Of a stretch of DNA of 64,000 nucleotides, positions 62,320 through 64,000 are shown in pieces. The DNA comes from Nocardioides daejeonensis (GTDB lineage Bacteria; Actinomycetota; Actinomycetes; Propionibacteriales; Nocardioidaceae). The stretch is taken from assembly GCF_003194585.1 (NCBI RefSeq), contig NZ_QHKZ01000003.1, positions 186,001-250,000 on the forward strand, read 5' to 3'. The notes under the pieces are model-generated. The model made no database searches, was not told the origin of the DNA, and saw only the letters and a list, made by a program, of their open reading frames with translations. Position 1 is the first letter of the stretch. Every line of letters begins with the position of its first letter. The position numbers and the translations under genes are program-made.

Positions 62320-63035
62320 CCGCACTTCTGGTCGGTGGGGAGGGAGTCGAGGTAGGCGGCCTCGGCCTGCTGGTTGGGATCGAAGGCCGCGGACAGCTTC
62401 GCCAGCTCGCTCGCCGGGCTGGAGAGCGTGGTCGTGTTGACGTCGTACTTCTCGGCTGCGATGTCGGAGAAGCGCGGGTCGTAGCTGACCTTGAGCTCCT
62501 TCGCCCAGTCCGTGACCAGGGCGTAACCAGCGTTGAGCGCGTCCTGGCTCGGCATCTGTCCGGTGGCGAACGCATCGGCACCGCCAGCGGCCAGATAGAC
62601 GATGCTCGCGTCGAGCTGCAGCTGCACCTGGTTGAAGATCGCCCGGTCCTTCTCGGGCACCTGCTGCTGGTCGGCCTGCTGGTCGGCCTGCTGCTCCATG
62701 AGCCGCCGGGCCGGGGCCAGATCGAGGTCGTGGGCCGCCGCGTAGTCCTCGGCGATCTGCCGCTGCACCAGCAGGTTGAGGGAGGCGTTGCGGACCAGGC
62801 TCATCGGCACCTGCTGCCCCTGCGACCTGAGCTGCGCCGCCGCGAAGTCGCAGTAGCGCTCGGTCAGGTCGTCGACGTCGCCGATGCTGATCGACTCGCC
62901 GTCGATCACTGCGGCAGCCCCCGGATGCACGTCGCTCTGCAGCGGCTCCGCCCCGCATCCTGCGGTCACGGAGAGGGCGGCTGCCGCCGCCAGGGCGAGT
63001 ACGGCGCGCGTGGCGCGGGTGGGACGCACGGTCAC
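62316..63035 (-). CDS. SurA-N-like exported lipoprotein
   Basis: A 239-residue lipoprotein. AVLALAAAAALSVTAGCGAE contains the lipobox. AAVIDGESISIGDVDDLTER and SLNLLVQRQIAEDYAAAHDL form the SurA N-terminal chaperone-type domain; no PPIase domain follows, so it is a short form. It probably helps fold exported proteins. The GTG at 63035 follows GAGGAGA. In M. tuberculosis the gene at this spot is lpqU, which is not clearly the same. Confidence 0.75.
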   Translation of the reverse strand: MTVRPTRATRAVLALAAAAALSVTAGCGAEPLQSDVHPGAAAVIDGESISIGDVDDLTERYCDFAAAQLRSQGQQVPMSLVRNASLNLLVQRQIAEDYAAAHDLDLAPARRLMEQQADQQADQQQVPEKDRAIFNQVQLQLDASIVYLAAGGADAFATGQMPSQDALNAGYALVTDWAKELKVSYDPRFSDIAAEKYDVNTTTLSSPASELAKLSAAFDPNQQAEAAYLDSLPTDQKCG

Positions 63036-63103
63036 GTCGGGTCTCCTCGGAGCTCGGTCGGCGGTGTGGGCGATGTGGCGGGCGCCACACGTGACGATGC
63101 CAT

Positions 63104-64000
63104 TCAAGCAGGCGCCGGTGCCGGGTCGATCACCGCGTCGATCACGCCGCGTGCCCAGTTGAGCAGCTCCTCGTCGCGCAGCGGCTCGGTCGGCTTGTGG
63201 AGCGGCCGTGGCACCAGCACCGACGAGGCGGCCGACTTGACCAGGCTCTTGGGATAGAGACGGTTCAGGCGGACCACCCGGGAGTCGGGTAGGTCGACCG
63301 GGGCGAACCGCACGTTGCGTCCCGCCATCGTGACCTCGGTGATCCCGGCCTGGCGTGCACGGACCCGGAACCGAGCGACCTCGAGCAGGCTCTTCACCGG
63401 TGCCGGCGGATTGCCGTAGCGGTCCTTCATCTCCTCGGCGAGCGCCTCGACATCCTCGTAGGCACGCACCTCGGCCAGCCGCTTGTACATCTCCAGACGC
63501 AGTCGCTCGGTGCCGATGTAGTCGTGAGGCAGATGGGCCTCGATCGGGATCTCGATCCGCACCTCGCCCAAGTCGGGCTCGTCGTCGCCCTTGAACTCGG
63601 CAACCGCCTCCCCCACCAGGCGCACGTAGAGGTCGAAGCCGACGTCGGCGATGTGGCCGGACTGCTCGCCGCCGAGCAGGTTGCCCGCTCCGCGGATCTC
63701 CAGGTCCTTCATCGCGATCGCCATGCCGCCGCCCAGGTCGGAGTGCTGGGCCAGGGTGGCCAGGCGCTCGTGGGCGGTCTCGGTCAGCGGCTTCTCCCCC
63801 GGGTAGAGGAAGTAGGCGTAGGCCCGCTCGCGCGACCGGCCCACCCGGCCGCGGAGCTGGTGCAGCTGCGAGAGGCCGAGCGTGTCGGACCGTTCGATGA
63901 TCATGGTGTTGGCGTTGGAGACGTCGAGACCCGACTCGACCAGCGTCGTACAGACCAGGACGTCGAAGCGCTTCTCCCAGAAGTCGAGCATGACCTGCTC
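63104..64000 (-). CDS. mfd: Transcription-repair coupling factor, C-terminal part
   Basis: The 298 visible C-terminal residues of Mfd; the gene runs off the right edge. TLVESGLDVSNANTMIIERS, LSQLHQLRGRVGRSRERAYA (helicase motif VI) and LEIRGAGNLLGGEQSGHIAD are helicase and TRG-like motifs, followed by the C-terminal D7 domain with PVDLPDSRVVRLNRLYPKSL. Mfd removes stalled RNA polymerase and recruits nucleotide excision repair. It is upstream of the SurA-like gene on the same strand. Confidence 0.95.
   Translation of the reverse strand, partial: EQVMLDFWEKRFDVLVCTTLVESGLDVSNANTMIIERSDTLGLSQLHQLRGRVGRSRERAYAYFLYPGEKPLTETAHERLATLAQHSDLGGGMAIAMKDLEIRGAGNLLGGEQSGHIADVGFDLYVRLVGEAVAEFKGDDEPDLGEVRIEIPIEAHLPHDYIGTERLRLEMYKRLAEVRAYEDVEALAEEMKDRYGNPPAPVKSLLEVARFRVRARQAGITEVTMAGRNVRFAPVDLPDSRVVRLNRLYPKSLVKSAASSVLVPRPLHKPTEPLRDEELLNWARGVIDAVIDPAPAPA

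Overview
The window is 64 kb of high-GC DNA with GTG starts, 1-4 nt gene overlaps and an actinobacterial gene set: resuscitation-promoting factor RpfB, Pmt, UdgB, and the order eno - ftsB - DUF501 - ppx. It looks like the chromosome of an actinomycete, most likely Nocardioidaceae (Nocardioides-like). The genus is an inference from the DUF5995 protein, the VVEPVETR-type dispersed repeat and general gene style. I see no phage, plasmid, insertion sequence or CRISPR array.

Layout. 1-5.7 kb: a possible MarR fragment at the edge, a hotdog-fold protein, a fatty acid desaturase with its TetR regulator and a palindromic operator, a VOC protein and trans-aconitate methyltransferase facing a MarR gene across two operator copies, then two proteins of unknown function. 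5.9-16.8 kb: the conserved block ABC-F / ispE / rsmA / rpfB / tatD / hydrolase / rsmI (minus strand), then a ScyD-like protein and pmt (plus strand). This matches the M. tuberculosis Rv1002c-Rv1011 neighbourhood, but metG is absent. 17-19 kb: metB and a Doc-type toxin-antitoxin pair. 19-27.4 kb: secreted protein, lipoprotein, msrA, a PfkB kinase/class II aldolase/TetR operon, a Tat-type amine oxidase with a secreted beta-propeller, and a nitroreductase. 27.4-35.1 kb: two paralogous propeller lipoproteins flanking a GT39-type transferase and a membrane protein. 35.3-40.9 kb: a vWA/MoxR-AAA pair and small housekeeping genes. 41-45.4 kb: a short collagen-like protein, cbs, an SGNH hydrolase and a Bax1-like membrane protein. 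45.5-50.7 kb: a four-gene sulfonate/sulfone desulfurization operon with a divergent LysR. 50.7-56.3 kb: an odd tRNA, def, an ACT protein, udgB, ppx, DUF501, ftsB and eno. 56.3-64 kb: an NTF2-like protein, TPR lipoprotein, long collagen-like protein, phytase-like secreted protein, mazG, a SurA-like lipoprotein and the C-terminal part of mfd. In M. tuberculosis mfd-mazG-lpqU-eno is compact; here four exported or soluble genes sit between mazG and eno.

The most unusual structure is a set of short tandem arrays with an exact 22-bp period between genes (11.0, 16.8, 21.2, 44.5, 52.0 and 62.25 kb). There are at least three sequence families. Three arrays have two arms in opposite orientation, which would fold into a long hairpin as RNA. 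In five of six the terminal copy overlaps or lies within 10 nt of a stop codon. Other points worth a second look are a class I (short variable loop) tRNA with a UAA anticodon, a Doc toxin whose Fic-motif histidine is arginine, and several clear palindromic operators.

Metabolically, metB and cbs are the two transsulfuration-side enzymes, and the SsuD/SfnB/flavin reductase operon would supply sulfite from organosulfur compounds. rpfB, ftsB, pmt and the SurA-like protein serve the cell envelope and growth; rsmA, rsmI, def, the tRNA and the ABC-F protein serve translation.
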